Source of the DNA: a virus
Direction: 5' to 3' (one strand)
Virus record (IMG/VR): IMGVR_UViG_3300003177_000014
Location: 1 to 25,546 of that record
Length of the DNA: 25,546 nucleotides
Position 1 is the stretch's first letter, and every line of letters begins with the position of its first letter. Below are positions 8,465-14,818 of this stretch, piece after piece. The position numbers were made by a program, and so were the translations under genes. The notes below the pieces were generated by a model, which searched no databases, had not been told where the DNA came from, and saw only the letters and a program-made list of their open reading frames with translations.

Positions 8465-9556
8465 ATGGCAACTATAGCAGAATCTGCCACATGGGATGTT
8501 GGCGTTTATCAGATTTCCGACAATGACAAGGTTCTTGGCGGTACTTCTGGTGTTGTTAATATGCAGGCATTATCACTTGTTAACCGTACTGCTTATCTGA
8601 AGGGACAAGTGGATTCGGTGGCTATAATCGCTGCAGATAGTGTAGCTAAGGCCGATTCTGTCATAGCCCAAATCGCATCCATTGAGGCGAGCGTGGGTGC
8701 AGTTGCCGCATCTGCAGCTGCGGCTCAACAAAGTAGTCTTGATGCCTCCGCAGCTAAAGCCCTTGCCCAGCAGTCCGAATCTGTTGCGACAGTAAATTCC
8801 ACGTATGCGGCTGATCAAGCTGCGATTGCCGCAGCCTCTGCTATATCACTGACGGCGGCCAAGGACGCGGCACTATCTTCCAGCCTATCGGCATCTCAAT
8901 CTGCGACCAGCGCGGCGGCTTCCGCAGCTTCTGCCTTAAACCACTATTCTTTCCGTGGCGCATGGAGCATTACTGGAGTTTATGCAAGGAACGATGCTGT
9001 TACTTCTGTCGTTACAGACTATGGTGTTTTCGGCTTTGTTTCACTGCAAGATGGGAATGTAAACAACCAACCGCCAATTGATGGTAGTTCAAATGTATGG
9101 TGGGGCGTTTATGCTGCTGGTGGTGCAGATGGTTTTGGTGATATGCAGGCCAGCAAGTACGACCCGAATGGCTTTGCTGTTGATGCTTTTGCGAGGTCTA
9201 ACCATACCGGCGTAGTTCCTGCGTCAGAGGTGAGTAATATCCCTTCTGGGGGCGTTTCATCTACCGTACTGCAGGATGCGATCAATCAGCTTGATACAGG
9301 GATTGCCGGCAAGATGGATAGCGGCATGGTGATTGACGGTGGTTCACAACCCGTGAAGATTAAGCGTTCAGCCTCTCCAAACATCATTCCGCTAATTACA
9401 GATATTTCACTTGGTGAACTGATGATCAATACGTTTGACGGGAAGTTATATTTGAAGAAGAGTAATAATGGGACAGAGACTGTCGTCGAGGTTGGCGGCG
9501 GAGGCGTAGCGCAGGCTAACGCTCTGTCGGTTGCTTTAACTATGGTCTTATACTAG
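8465..9556 (+). CDS. Tail fibre protein with Ala-rich shaft
   Basis: A 363-residue protein with GGGGGAT a few bases before the ATG. The N-terminal 45 residues (TWDVGVYQISDNDKVLGGTSG, cut here) resemble the attachment segment of many phage fibres. Residues about 55-160 are an Ala/Ser-rich heptad-like stretch expected to form a trimeric coiled shaft. Residues about 163-220 (FRGAWSITGVYARNDAV, FVSLQDGNVNNQPP, VWWGVYAAG) look like a small carbohydrate-binding module of the CBM5/12 kind, with W, G-x-Y and P spacing. The C-terminus (GELMINTFDGKLYLKK) has the repeated fibre motif in which T-x-D-G-K-L-Y-L recurs. It probably contacts the host surface. The fibre assignment is firm; the receptor is unknown. 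Confidence 0.8.
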   Translation: MATIAESATWDVGVYQISDNDKVLGGTSGVVNMQALSLVNRTAYLKGQVDSVAIIAADSVAKADSVIAQIASIEASVGAVAASAAAAQQSSLDASAAKALAQQSESVATVNSTYAADQAAIAAASAISLTAAKDAALSSSLSASQSATSAAASAASALNHYSFRGAWSITGVYARNDAVTSVVTDYGVFGFVSLQDGNVNNQPPIDGSSNVWWGVYAAGGADGFGDMQASKYDPNGFAVDAFARSNHTGVVPASEVSNIPSGGVSSTVLQDAINQLDTGIAGKMDSGMVIDGGSQPVKIKRSASPNIIPLITDISLGELMINTFDGKLYLKKSNNGTETVVEVGGGGVAQANALSVALTMVLY

Positions 9557-9567
9557 GAGCTTTATAA

Positions 9568-10533
9568 ATGACAATTTCTACCGCAAGCCTAGAGACGGCC
9601 TTACAGCAAAAACTAGACGCTCTTTCTGTCGCTAATGCGAGTGACGAATTTGTGTTGCTGATTAAGGCTCTTGAGGCATTTAAGGCCGGCACAAGTTCTT
9701 CTGTTGCTGATATTTCTGCATTGCCGCCAGCGAACCTGAATACCGGTCGGCTTATTCATGTTCTCAACCCAAGTTCTCGCATATATTACTCGACAGGCGT
9801 TACATGGCAAAGCTTCGCAACGTCAGAGGCTCCGGTCTACATTAAGGGTGTTTTGGCATCGGAGGCTGTAGACCTAATCGATTACAATTTAATCACAGAT
9901 GCTGTGACCGTTTCTCTGGATTACGGATTGATTACTGTCGCCCACACCGCGCAGACGAATTTGGGCGCGTTATCAATTCTGAGCCCCGGAATCAATGGCG
10001 ATATTTACATCGACCCGGTGAATTATACGTTTACGCTTTATGATGGAGTTACTCGCGGTGGTGTAAAAACAGCGCGTGCCGACTTAAATAATATTGATTT
10101 TTACAACATGAGCGCATCGAAACGTGGATTTGTGCATCTTCTGAAGGGTACCAATACAACCATTCCACTTGGAACTCCAACGATAATTCCATTCAGTTCT
10201 GCCAAGCTTATTGATCCCCGTCTGGGATCTTTTGTGAACGGGACTTTTGTCACGAATTACAGAGGGTGGTTCAAGGTTGATATTCAGGGGATTTGTGACG
10301 GCCTGCTTTATGTCGGCTTTGGGGCAGACACTACCGGCCTAGACAGTTCGACCGTGATTGTAAGTCGAGCAACTGATTTTGCTGGGAGTGCGCTTGTGTA
10401 TTTGGAGGTTGGCGAAGCCCTCAATGTCTATGGCATGAGTGTTGGCGTGGTAAACCGCACGATATTTGGTTACGATTACAATCACCCTGACTTAACTCGC
10501 TTGTCCATTGAATATCTTGGCTTAAATAACTAA
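9568..10533 (+). CDS. Tail fibre-like protein
   Basis: A 321-residue protein beginning eleven bases after the previous fibre gene, with AGGAG nine bases before the ATG. The first 50 residues are helical (ALQQKLDALSVANASDEFVLL is part of this). The middle is beta-rich, and TFTLYDGVTRGG near residue 155 is the same kind of motif seen in the next gene (VVVHDGVTVGG), which is common in fibre and tropism-determinant N-terminal domains. The C-terminal 130 residues are beta-rich without a recognised fold. It is probably a second fibre subunit or a receptor-binding tip, inferred from its position and composition. Confidence 0.62.
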   Translation: MTISTASLETALQQKLDALSVANASDEFVLLIKALEAFKAGTSSSVADISALPPANLNTGRLIHVLNPSSRIYYSTGVTWQSFATSEAPVYIKGVLASEAVDLIDYNLITDAVTVSLDYGLITVAHTAQTNLGALSILSPGINGDIYIDPVNYTFTLYDGVTRGGVKTARADLNNIDFYNMSASKRGFVHLLKGTNTTIPLGTPTIIPFSSAKLIDPRLGSFVNGTFVTNYRGWFKVDIQGICDGLLYVGFGADTTGLDSSTVIVSRATDFAGSALVYLEVGEALNVYGMSVGVVNRTIFGYDYNHPDLTRLSIEYLGLNN

Positions 10534-10550
10534 AAAAGAAGGAGAAACTT

Positions 10551-11303
10551 ATGTCTACTCAAGCAAAATTACGGAGAGGGACTACGCTGGAACATAGCAC
10601 TTTTACGGGTGCTCTTGCTGAAATTACCGTGGACACAGACAAGAAGACTGTCGTTGTTCACGACGGGGTGACGGTTGGCGGTGCTGGCCTGTTGCGTTCA
10701 GATCAGGCCAGAGGCATGACACTGACGGAATATTTTTTAGTGAGCGGAACGTACACAATTGCTAACAAGCCGGGTCTTAAACGTATCCGGGTGCATGCGT
10801 ATGGCGGAGGTGCCGGTGGAACAAATGGTGCGCCGTATGGTGGTGGCGGTGGCGGCCAAGGTGCTCATGGCTTCGTAGAGCTTGACGTATCCCAGCTTGC
10901 CACAAATACAGCAGTTACAATTGGTGCTGGTGGGGCAGCTTCAGCTGTGGGTGGGACAACCACGTTCGGCACGTTTATTTCCGCAGGTGGTGGGGTTGTC
11001 GGTGCTGCTTCTGGTGCCTATTATGGTGCTCCGGGAGGAAAGGGTGGCACAGCAACGGGAACCAACGTGATTGATCTTGGTTCTGACGCAGGCTCTCCTT
11101 GCCAGTATGCTTACCAAGCAGCCAACCGTGCCTGTGGTGGTTCTGGTGGTGGTTCTGGTGGTGGTGTCGGTGTAAATGGAGGAACAGGTTCTGCAGGTAC
11201 TGGTGTGTCTGGTGGTGGCGGTGCTGGTTCTGGTCAAGCTGGCGTTGGTGGAGCGGGTGCGCATGGCCATGTTATGATCGAAGAAATTTATGGTGAGGTG
11301 TAA
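10551..11303 (+). CDS. Adhesin with Mtd-N-like start and glycine-rich tip domain
   Basis: A 250-residue protein with a strong AAGGAG site before the ATG. Residues 1-50 (KLRRGTTLEHSTFTGALAEI, TDKKTVVVHDGVTVGG) match the short N-terminal domain of the major tropism determinant family and of many fibre tips. Residues about 84-245 are exceptionally rich in Gly with runs of GGG and GAGG separated by short beta strands (TNTAVTIGAGGAAS). This resembles the glycine-rich adhesin tips in which polyglycine-II helices are stacked, as in phage S16 gp38. It has one Cys pair (SPCQ and RACGG). It is probably the receptor-binding tip. Confidence 0.72.
   Translation: MSTQAKLRRGTTLEHSTFTGALAEITVDTDKKTVVVHDGVTVGGAGLLRSDQARGMTLTEYFLVSGTYTIANKPGLKRIRVHAYGGGAGGTNGAPYGGGGGGQGAHGFVELDVSQLATNTAVTIGAGGAASAVGGTTTFGTFISAGGGVVGAASGAYYGAPGGKGGTATGTNVIDLGSDAGSPCQYAYQAANRACGGSGGGSGGGVGVNGGTGSAGTGVSGGGGAGSGQAGVGGAGAHGHVMIEEIYGEV
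11136..11174 (+). repeat. Short GGTGGTTCT tandem repeat in the glycine-rich adhesin
   Basis: Imperfect copies of GGTGGTTCTGGT run head to tail here and encode Gly-Gly-Ser-Gly. Such a repeat can gain or lose units by slippage and so change the length of the glycine-rich tip domain. Confidence 0.6.
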
Positions 11304-11306
11304 ATC

Positions 11307-11591
11307 ATGGTTATTGCGAAAGTAGTAAATGGTGCCATTGTTAATGTTGAAATGTGGCCGACGATGCCGAAGGGCAATGAGTATCATGATGTCACCGGCA
11401 AGCCCGGTGGGATCGGCTGGTTGCTTGATGCTAAGTCTGGTGTTTTTTATGAGCCCGCCCCATTTCCCTCTTGGAAGTTGAACAAGACTAATTTAACTTG
11501 GTCTGCTCCAAAACCAAAACCAAAGACTGGAATTTCCGAGTGGGATGAAACATCCCTTTCTTGGACAACCATTAAAGCACCCATTGCTTAA
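11307..11591 (+). CDS. Small tail-fibre accessory protein (unknown function)
   Basis: A 94-residue protein with GAGGTG before the ATG, directly after the adhesin gene. The sequence is Trp-rich near its end (PFPSWKLNKTNLTWSAP, then SEWDETSLSWTTIKAP). The pattern of W-x-L/W-x-A-P repeats is reminiscent of the short repeats in phage fibre accessory proteins that read W-x-x-W-x-x-P. I do not recognise a named family. The position suggests a chaperone or a virion decoration protein of the fibre, which is inference only. Confidence 0.55.
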   Translation: MVIAKVVNGAIVNVEMWPTMPKGNEYHDVTGKPGGIGWLLDAKSGVFYEPAPFPSWKLNKTNLTWSAPKPKPKTGISEWDETSLSWTTIKAPIA

Positions 11592-11605
11592 TTCTACAAA
11601 AAATA

Positions 11606-11950
11606 ATGGAAGCATTAAGTGGAAGTCGAGACAGATCGCAATTCATTCAATATTGTGGAAGGGGAGTGGTTGTGCTTTCTACTGTAGCCGCTAAGGCAAT
11701 AGGTTCTACACTTGGAAGTTCTCTTGCGGTTGTTTTCAACAGCAGGGACTCCAACCCACTATTGATGGTGAAGCGTTTTATTATTGGCGCGATACTTGGG
11801 TTTATATTTGCCCCTATCGTGATTGATCATCTCGGATGGAAGCATGAGATGGATTATTGGATAGCATCAGCTACGCTATGTGGAGTGCTTGGATATTTAT
11901 CACTGCAAATTGTGTTTAGTGATAAGATGCTGGCTCGGATATTTAAGTGA
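11606..11950 (+). CDS. Small membrane protein, holin candidate 1
   Basis: A 114-residue protein. The ATG at 11606 has little ribosome-binding sequence. A GTG at 11672 has AAGGGGA six bases upstream and would give 92 residues beginning VLSTVAAK, so the true start is uncertain. Two hydrophobic segments are clear: RFIIGAILGFIFAPIVI and the later IASATLCGVLGYLSLQIVF. The C-terminus ends in a basic LARIFK. Two membrane spans, small size and a position two genes before the endolysin suggest a class II holin-like protein. This cannot be proved from sequence. Confidence 0.5.
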   Translation: MEALSGSRDRSQFIQYCGRGVVVLSTVAAKAIGSTLGSSLAVVFNSRDSNPLLMVKRFIIGAILGFIFAPIVIDHLGWKHEMDYWIASATLCGVLGYLSLQIVFSDKMLARIFK

Positions 11951-12249
11951 GTCCTATATTTGAGTTTAACCTGTTTGTGCTTGTGGTTGATACCTTAATT
12001 GGAGCGTCAGCCATTATTTTCCTCATGCATTGGTCTTCTCACCATCACATGTTATTTGTGCGCGTGGGGTTGTGGTTGGGTGCCATTGGACTTTTTGGCC
12101 AAGCGTATAGGAACGCGCAGTACATTCTATACTCCGAGTCACCAACGGATAATTCGTTAGTTTATTGGGTGTTAAAAGATGCTGCGTTGTGGGTAATAAT
12201 AGTTTGTGCGATTTTGTATTCAATAAAGAAAAGTAGGGGGGTAAAATGA
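11947..12249 (+). CDS. Small membrane protein, holin candidate 2
   Basis: A 100-residue protein starting at GTG 11947, overlapping the previous stop by four bases. Three hydrophobic stretches are visible: FNLFVLVVDTLIGASAIIFL, then LFVRVGLWLGAIGLFG, and WVLKDAALWVIIVCAILYSI near the C-terminus, which ends with KKSRGVK. The layout of three membrane spans with a basic tail fits a class I holin. It overlaps the endolysin start by four bases, so the two are probably translated together. It could instead be an antiholin to the preceding protein. Confidence 0.55.
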   Translation: MSPIFEFNLFVLVVDTLIGASAIIFLMHWSSHHHMLFVRVGLWLGAIGLFGQAYRNAQYILYSESPTDNSLVYWVLKDAALWVIIVCAILYSIKKSRGVK

Positions 12250-12794
12250 AGATAGCTGTATGTGCTGGCCACTATGCCGGCGCGAAAGGTGCAGACAACC
12301 ACAAGTTTGGTTTGAACGAACACGATGAAGCGAAGCTGGTGGTTTCATTTCTGGTGACTATATTGGTAAATTTAGGTCATTCTGTGTCTGTTTTTTCCGG
12401 CGGATTAACCAAGAAGGTGAATAATATAAACAATGGCCTTTTTGATCTTGCCTTTGATATTCATTTCAATTCTGGCGGCGGGCATGGGTGCGAGGTTATG
12501 CATGTTCCCCACTCTCCCAAGCGGGCGCATCAAGCGGCAATCATGTCTTCTGTGATTGCGACTGCGCTTGGTTGCAGTAATCGTGGTTCGAAAGAAGGTT
12601 GGTGGCAGGGTGGAAAGCATCCGGGCACTTTACCTGATTTCTTTCTTACGGAAACGAATTGTCCTGCATTTATTCCAGAGTTGTTTTTCATCGATAATGA
12701 TGAGGCTGTTGAAAAATGGTTTATTGGAAAGCGACATAAAGAGCTTGCGGAAGCGATTGCGGAAGCGATTGGTGCGACATTTAGTGATGTTTGA
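12246..12794 (+). CDS. Endolysin, N-acetylmuramoyl-L-alanine amidase (Amidase_3)
   Basis: A 182-residue protein with GGGGGG four bases before the ATG. It shows the Amidase_3 zinc-site pattern: CAGH with His9, Glu25 in LNEHDEA, DIHFNS with His73, and the likely catalytic Glu145 in IPELFFIDN. This enzyme cuts the bond between muramic acid and L-alanine in peptidoglycan. There is no signal peptide, so release should depend on a holin, consistent with the two membrane proteins encoded just upstream. The domain fills the whole protein and no binding module is present. Confidence 0.88.
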   Translation: MKIAVCAGHYAGAKGADNHKFGLNEHDEAKLVVSFLVTILVNLGHSVSVFSGGLTKKVNNINNGLFDLAFDIHFNSGGGHGCEVMHVPHSPKRAHQAAIMSSVIATALGCSNRGSKEGWWQGGKHPGTLPDFFLTETNCPAFIPELFFIDNDEAVEKWFIGKRHKELAEAIAEAIGATFSDV

Positions 12795-12796
12795 TT

Positions 12797-13000
12797 ATGA
12801 GTGACTTCAAGGCTCGTCTAGTTGACGAATACAGTGAACTCAATAATCGAGTGAATCTGCTGTCGAGGTTCATGCTTTCGGAAGGGTATAAAAACCTAAA
12901 TGTTCTGGATCAGGAAGACCTGCTAGAGCAGCACAACCACATGAATGCTTACTTGTCTGTTTTGGTGCGGCGAGTAAGCCGAATTTGTGAATGTATATAA
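12797..13000 (+). CDS. Small phage protein, possibly crAss001_48-related
   Basis: A 67-residue protein from ATG 12797. A TTG at 12791 is a possible alternative that overlaps the endolysin stop. It is predicted to be helical, with a pattern (FKARLVDEYSELNNRVNLLS then LLEQHNHMNAYLSVLVRRV) resembling the small phage family sometimes called crAss001_48-related. That resemblance is from memory. No enzymatic residues are evident. The function is unknown; it sits inside the lysis block but need not act in lysis. Confidence 0.55.
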   Translation: MSDFKARLVDEYSELNNRVNLLSRFMLSEGYKNLNVLDQEDLLEQHNHMNAYLSVLVRRVSRICECI

Positions 13001-13012
13001 TGGAGGTTTGAT

Positions 13013-13198
13013 ATGTTTGTTTTTGCAGTAATATCAGTGATAATTGGATTGATAGTCATTGGATATGCCTTTTTTCGTCATAATGGAACGGAAGATTATG
13101 CATTCTATTCATTTTTCATTATAGGGGTTGCGTTGCTGGCTGTTGGTTCTGTATCTGCAATAATTGGTTGGCTCATAAAGCTGACAAGTGGAGGTTAA
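13013..13198 (+). CDS. Small two-span membrane protein (unknown)
   Basis: A 61-residue protein with GGAGG seven bases before the ATG. It is almost entirely hydrophobic: span one is FVFAVISVIIGLIVIGYAFF, then a short polar loop (RHNGTEDYA), then span two FFIIGVALLAVGSVSAIIGW. Placement among lysis genes suggests a holin, antiholin or regulatory membrane peptide. No family is recognised. Confidence 0.6.
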   Translation: MFVFAVISVIIGLIVIGYAFFRHNGTEDYAFYSFFIIGVALLAVGSVSAIIGWLIKLTSGG

Positions 13199-13200
13199 AA

Positions 13201-13530
13201 ATGAGTAATGCTATAGCTTTTTGGTTGAATTATTTTGGTGGTGCAGATATAGCATATGTAGCATGTTTCTCGATTGCATGCACTCAGGTTGTGAAGGTGA
13301 TCTGCAAAGCGAACAAGATCGACAACCAACTACTGTTTAGGATGGTGAGTTATGCCACTGGTGTATTGTCCGGGCTTGAATTCCTTGGTGGAATTCATGG
13401 TGCAATGGTTGGATTTGCTGTTGCTGGTGCTGCATCGGCTGCCTATTTCGGGGTTAGGAGTTGGCTTGGTGGATCAGATGTCCCTTGGCGCAGGGCTATT
13501 GCTCACTACATGAGTGGAGAGTTGAAGTGA
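13201..13530 (+). CDS. Membrane protein, holin-like
   Basis: A 109-residue protein. I chose ATG 13201 over the upstream TTG 13168 because GGAGG lies directly before it (GGAGGTTAAAAATG). Hydrophobic stretches are IAYVACFSIACTQVVKVIC and a Gly/Ala-rich pair around GAMVGFAVAGAASAAYFGV. The C-terminus is polar (PWRRAIAHYMSGELK). The size, spans and position just before the spanin-like gene are compatible with a holin. It adds to an unusually large set of small membrane proteins here. Confidence 0.6.
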   Translation: MSNAIAFWLNYFGGADIAYVACFSIACTQVVKVICKANKIDNQLLFRMVSYATGVLSGLEFLGGIHGAMVGFAVAGAASAAYFGVRSWLGGSDVPWRRAIAHYMSGELK

Positions 13531-13847
13531 TTTGGGTCAAGAATCACCTTGCTTTAATTGGTGGGATTCTAGCTGCGCTTGCTTTTGCGGTCATGGGCAT
13601 GCAGAAGGCATCTGCAAAACAGGCGGCCAGAGCATCCGATTTAACGGCCTCGAACGCTCCTGATGCTGCATTGGCCAATGGTTCCCGTGAACAGGCTGTC
13701 GCGGCGGTACAGAAGGCCAACGAAGCCCAGCAAACTGCTGATCGCCACCATGAGGCGGCCAAGATTGCCGTCAAATCTGCTCTGGATACATCTGGAGCAT
13801 CTGGGGTTGGTGATGATGATCTATTGGCGTACTTAAACAGACAATGA
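13527..13847 (+). CDS. Inner-membrane spanin-like protein (Rz-like)
   Basis: A 106-residue protein from GTG 13527, which overlaps the previous stop by four bases. An upstream in-frame ATG at 13461 would overlap the previous gene by 70 bases and is less likely. One N-terminal membrane span (LALIGGILAALAFAVMG) is followed by a long Ala/Gln-rich helix suited to a periplasmic coiled coil (EQAVAAVQKANEAQQTADRH). This layout matches the i-spanin partner of a two-part spanin. The next gene, overlapping by four bases, encodes a lipoprotein, the other partner expected. The sequence itself is not strongly conserved, so the call rests on layout. Confidence 0.55.
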   Translation: MIWVKNHLALIGGILAALAFAVMGMQKASAKQAARASDLTASNAPDAALANGSREQAVAAVQKANEAQQTADRHHEAAKIAVKSALDTSGASGVGDDDLLAYLNRQ

Positions 13848-14275
13848 GATACATAGTTTTGGTGCTTTTGCTGACTGGTTGCGCTGCTGATCATACGGCA
13901 CCAAGGCTGACAGAGGTAGATTCCCGTCCTTTTTTATCCGATGCTATTTCTATCGAAAACTATGCGCCTTTGGATATTGCGCCGTTATCGAAAGCAACAA
14001 GCATTAAGGATGCGGCAGTGAAGTTCGATGCAGAGCGTCGGGCTTATCGTAAGTCAACCCTTTCACTTGACCAAGCATTGAGCGCACAAACGCTGGTATC
14101 ACAGCACCTAAAGGGCGCATTGAAGGCCACCGAGATTGAGCAGCGGGCAACCGAGAGAATGCTGATCCGTACAGACGAAGCGTTTAAGCAGGAACAGAAA
14201 ACGGCGAAAGTGAGTGATTTCTTTCACCGTGTTATAGAGGCTGCATTGGCAATTGCTGTTGGTGTTGGCTTGTAG
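13844..14275 (+). CDS. Spanin-type lipoprotein with C-terminal hydrophobic segment
   Basis: A 143-residue protein, with ATG overlapping the previous stop by four bases (ATGA). It begins MRYIVLVLLLTGC, a lipoprotein signal with the lipobox L-T-G-C and Cys13 as the predicted lipid-attached residue. The middle is helical and polar (SLDQALSAQTLVSQHLKGAL). The last 14 residues, VIEAALAIAVGVGL, are hydrophobic. Outer-membrane lipoprotein plus C-terminal membrane segment is the layout of a one-part spanin (u-spanin, as in phage T1 gp11). With the i-spanin-like gene before it, a two-part system is equally possible. The hydrophobic end is short for a full membrane span. Confidence 0.5.
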   Translation: MRYIVLVLLLTGCAADHTAPRLTEVDSRPFLSDAISIENYAPLDIAPLSKATSIKDAAVKFDAERRAYRKSTLSLDQALSAQTLVSQHLKGALKATEIEQRATERMLIRTDEAFKQEQKTAKVSDFFHRVIEAALAIAVGVGL

Positions 14276-14283
14276 TCTGGCCT

Positions 14284-14316
14284 CCCGTCGGTCGTGACTG
14301 GATAGTTTGATAAACT
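14284..14316 (+). promoter_or_regulatory. Late-region intergenic motif GGTCGTGAC, copy 3
   Basis: GGTCGTGAC is at 14290-14298 in the 57-base gap between the lysis block and the second tail module. It is followed by TGGATAGT and then TTTGATAAACT, which could hold a -10-like sequence (GATAAA or TAAACT). The next ATG lies 34 bases after the core. This copy would serve the 14333-17996 genes. The role as a promoter is inferred from recurrence in gaps. Confidence 0.45.
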
Positions 14317-14332
14317 GAGGATAAGGTGGCAT

Positions 14333-14809
14333 ATGGCGATATTGGTTGATTTGGGTCGGGTAGCAATGGCAGAAGCCATTAAGGTGCTGCCTCTTTTTAT
14401 GGCTTGGGGAAACGGTGATGTTGGCTGGGATACGGTTCCGCAGGTAGAAAACATTTCTGATATTTCATTGGTGGCCGAAGTTGGTCGCCGGTCTGCTTCT
14501 TTTGTTGAATTTTGTACCCCGGATCCAGCCGGAAGTATAGTCGTACACTCTGGAATATATGCCCCTTCTGTAACGCCAACAAACAGTCTTCACATTGTCT
14601 TTAATTTCGATTTCTCTGATGGATTGAATGAGACAATAAGGGAGGTTGGTGTTTTTATTGGGACAACAATCAAGCCGGGGACACCGGGTAATTATTTTTT
14701 ACCAGCTGATATATTGGATGCTGGTTCACTGATGTTGAGCGAGCACGTACAGGCTTTTGCTCGCAGTAATTCTGTTCGGCAGACCTTTGAGTTTGTCGTG
14801 AATTTTTAG
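14333..14809 (+). CDS. Tail/baseplate-associated protein (unknown fold)
   Basis: A 158-residue protein with AAGGTGG just before the ATG. It starts MAILVDLGRVAMAEAIKVLP and includes FMAWGNGDVGWDTVPQVENI, IREVGVFIGT and a C-terminus of RQTFEFVVNF. I remember similar small proteins in other phage tail clusters next to DUF4815 genes, with R-E-V/I-G-V-F and R-Q-x-F-E-F as conserved blocks. Their function is not known to me. It lies ahead of the DUF4815 gene with a ten-base gap and is probably part of the same structural unit. Confidence 0.62.
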   Translation: MAILVDLGRVAMAEAIKVLPLFMAWGNGDVGWDTVPQVENISDISLVAEVGRRSASFVEFCTPDPAGSIVVHSGIYAPSVTPTNSLHIVFNFDFSDGLNETIREVGVFIGTTIKPGTPGNYFLPADILDAGSLMLSEHVQAFARSNSVRQTFEFVVNF

Positions 14810-14818
14810 GGGGCTGTT

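Noticed and set aside
11099-11296. + strand Trp-rich frame in the adhesin gene
   Set aside because: It is the out-of-frame reading of GGT codons as TGG. It has no ribosome-binding site, but it helped interpret the Trp-rich stretch at 16538-16640.
10941-11387. - strand 148-codon frame under the adhesin gene
   Set aside because: It is the antisense of Gly-rich codons (Thr/Arg-rich translation), without a ribosome-binding site, and overlaps a well-supported gene.
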